Of a stretch of DNA of 64,000 nucleotides, positions 62,833-64,000 are shown in pieces. The translations under genes and the position numbers were made by a program. How positions within the stretch are numbered: position 1 is the first letter of the stretch; every line of letters starts with the position of its first letter. Origin of the DNA: a bacterium SCSIO 12741 (GTDB taxonomy: Bacteria > Bacteroidota > Bacteroidia > Flavobacteriales_G > Salibacteraceae); contig CP073749.1 in NCBI GenBank assembly GCA_024398055.1, positions 3,038,594-3,102,593 of the forward strand. Reading direction: 5' to 3'. The notes under the pieces are model-generated. The model was not told the origin of the DNA. It ran no database searches and was given only the letters and a program-made list of their open reading frames with translations.

Positions 62833-63644
62833 TCTTCAGGAGTGAATTTTAAAGGACTTCGGGTTCCTTCCGTTTTAGCCACAATGGCCTTTATAGAGCC
62901 CACCAGAATGGGTGTCTCAATCATAACCGGTACTCGGTTTTGGTCTGCTGAGACATAGACCAACATATCTTCCCCTCCTTTAAATATGGTGCCCTCAATG
63001 AGCAAGGGACGAAACTTAAAACAACGGATCAGGCCCATTTCGTCTACTTCAATTTCCTCTTCTCCTAAAAAACGGATGTAGGAGTCGTTGACCTCATTGT
63101 CTAACAGTACCCGGATTGGAATTTTGTCTCCGTCCTTAAACTGGGAGAAATCGATTCGTCTGGCCACATATATCATGGAGAGCACATCAGATACGTCCAG
63201 TGTGCATTTGAGGGTATCCCTTTTAAGGCTACCATCCTTAAAAGTCCTTTTACTGTAGGCCAGTTGCTCTTCGTGATTAAAATGGTATTCGTAGTCGATA
63301 AAGGTTTTTCCTTCTTCCACTTTTCGGATAAATTCAAGCGGAGCCATGGTGTCTCCCATGGTTGTGGTCGATTGGTACAAGTCGCGAACTTTGTAGAACC
63401 AATCCCACTTGGCCAGGGTTTTCCCTTTTCCGGTAAGTAGGTAGGCAGGCTGTTGGTTGTATTGAATGGAATCTACCGTAAAACTCACTTCTCCAGCGTC
63501 AACCCATACAAATCCCCAGTGATAAGCAATTCGATAATCGATTCGTTCGCCGGGTTCAAAAACGGAGTCAGGAGGTAACAGTTGTTGTGCAACCGCTGAG
63601 TTAAACAGCAGAGCAAAAAAAATCCCCGCCCAACCTGAAGTCAT
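62829..63644 (-). CDS. DUF3108 domain protein, secreted
   Basis: The 271-residue protein begins MTSGWAGIFFALLFNSAVAQ, which looks like a signal peptide but lacks a basic residue before the hydrophobic core. The mature part has the DUF3108 pattern of long beta-strands: PGERIDYRIAYHWGFVWVDA, EFIRKVEEGKTFIDYEYHFN and MLVYVSADQNRVPVMIETPI. These proteins are periplasmic and have unknown function. The first codons overlap the hairpin of the terminator of the upstream DUF1573 gene. Confidence 0.87.
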   Translation of the reverse strand: MTSGWAGIFFALLFNSAVAQQLLPPDSVFEPGERIDYRIAYHWGFVWVDAGEVSFTVDSIQYNQQPAYLLTGKGKTLAKWDWFYKVRDLYQSTTTMGDTMAPLEFIRKVEEGKTFIDYEYHFNHEEQLAYSKRTFKDGSLKRDTLKCTLDVSDVLSMIYVARRIDFSQFKDGDKIPIRVLLDNEVNDSYIRFLGEEEIEVDEMGLIRCFKFRPLLIEGTIFKGGEDMLVYVSADQNRVPVMIETPILVGSIKAIVAKTEGTRSPLKFTPED

Positions 63645-63659
63645 CCAGTTGGAGCGGGG
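63615..63659 (-). terminator. Intrinsic terminator of the DUF1573 gene, overlapping the DUF3108 start
   Basis: On the minus strand CCCCGC (63659-63654) pairs with GCGGGG and, after a one-base bulge, CCAAC pairs with GTTGG, followed by eight T residues (63622-63615). The loop contains the DUF3108 start codon. It would end DUF1573 transcripts while its 3' arm encodes the first residues of DUF3108. Confidence 0.7.
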
Positions 63660-63681
63660 AATAAATGAGTGTATGTTAATC

Positions 63682-64000
63682 TTACAGCGCAGGGTCTGGA
63701 GCTTCTTCTACAACCGCATTGATGTACAAATTGGTCACTTTAGGCTCGGTATTGGCCGTAATTACAACTGTCTTCGTTTGCTGCCCAATCTGGTTTCCAG
63801 GAGAGTATTTAACCAAAATCTCACCTGTAGCACCTGGAGCAATCGGTTCTCTTGGGTATTCTGGAACAGTACAACCACAAGAACCTTTGGCATCTTCAAT
63901 CACCAATGGAGTAGAACCCGTGTTGGTAAAATTGAAAATATGAACGTTTTCTGTGTGCTGCTTAACCGTTCCAAAATCGTGCATGTCACCATCCCAGGAA
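63682..64000 (-). CDS. DUF1573 domain protein, incomplete (5' end beyond window)
   Basis: The visible part contains the DUF1573 immunoglobulin-like fold: HDFGTVKQHTENVHIFNFTN, IEDAKGSCGCTVPEYPREPI and GATGEILVKYSPGNQIG. The upstream in-frame codons to the edge read SWDGD without a stop, so the gene continues past base 64000. Such proteins are secreted or lipoproteins and are common in Bacteroidota; function is unknown. A terminator follows its stop. Confidence 0.9.
   Translation of the reverse strand, partial: SWDGDMHDFGTVKQHTENVHIFNFTNTGSTPLVIEDAKGSCGCTVPEYPREPIAPGATGEILVKYSPGNQIGQQTKTVVITANTEPKVTNLYINAVVEEAPDPAL

Overview
The window is a 64 kb chromosomal stretch from a member of the Bacteroidota, most likely of the Flavobacteriales/Cryomorphaceae kind. 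Three lines of evidence point there. Secreted proteins carry type IX secretion (T9SS) C-terminal sorting domains (one type B, two type A). Many genes have the Bacteroidota promoter pattern (-33 TTTG/TTG, -7 TAnnTTTG) and few have Shine-Dalgarno sequences. Several families are typical of the phylum: WG-repeat proteins, a propeller sensor kinase, a choice-of-anchor L/OmpA protein and YwqK-like MORN proteins. I see no tRNA or rRNA gene, no CRISPR array, no transposase and no phage gene. The rightmost gene (DUF1573) runs off the edge.

Layout. 0.2-3 kb: a small unknown protein, a secreted carboxypeptidase-regulatory-domain protein and an M23 peptidase. 3.1-7.6 kb: a cell-division/RNA block (ZapB-like protein, zapA, a 6S RNA with a long closing stem, rny), followed without a gap by a nucleotide-sugar epimerase and a Gfo/Idh/MocA dehydrogenase, closed by a strong terminator. 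7.7-12.7 kb: a GlcD-type FAD oxidase, a YwqK-like protein, an unknown secreted protein, a choice-of-anchor L/OmpA protein and a GlcNAc kinase. 12.7-24.1 kb, the most interesting part: a receiver-only regulator, a TPR/YaiO-type outer-membrane barrel, a HEAT-repeat membrane protein, a processive-type GT2 synthase fused to a C-terminal SPOR domain, a membrane-anchored protein of unknown function, a free HPt protein, a LytTR regulator and a PAS hybrid kinase ending in its own HPt domain. I read this as a candidate synthase-dependent exopolysaccharide export system under phosphorelay control, possibly tied to peptidoglycan or the septum through SPOR. 24.1-40.3 kb: T9SS-exported proteins, an IcmF-type fused acyl-CoA mutase, an MFS transporter, a WG-repeat protein, a propeller/LytS kinase, a Cys-rich lipoprotein and a TPR protein.

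40.3-40.9 kb is a gene-free block of nested inverted repeats. 40.9-45.2 kb is a MacAB-like ABC export operon whose second permease is broken by a -1 frameshift in a G run. 45.4-53.2 kb holds an SRPBCC protein, an AraC regulator, two large membrane glycosyltransferases flanking recQ, and a TerB-like protein. 53.3-64 kb holds a HisC-like aminotransferase, a lipoprotein, a second large T9SS propeller protein, a conserved cytosolic protein of unknown function, an acyltransferase, a WYL regulator, a methyltransferase, a NarL/LuxR regulator, and DUF3108 and DUF1573 proteins.

Genes are frequently convergent with 4-base overlaps of their stop regions. AT-rich ATTCAAGATT-type intergenic repeats recur at about 1.3, 18.75-18.97, 40.44-40.78 and 45.2 kb. 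All functional calls rest on motifs read by eye; no database search was run.
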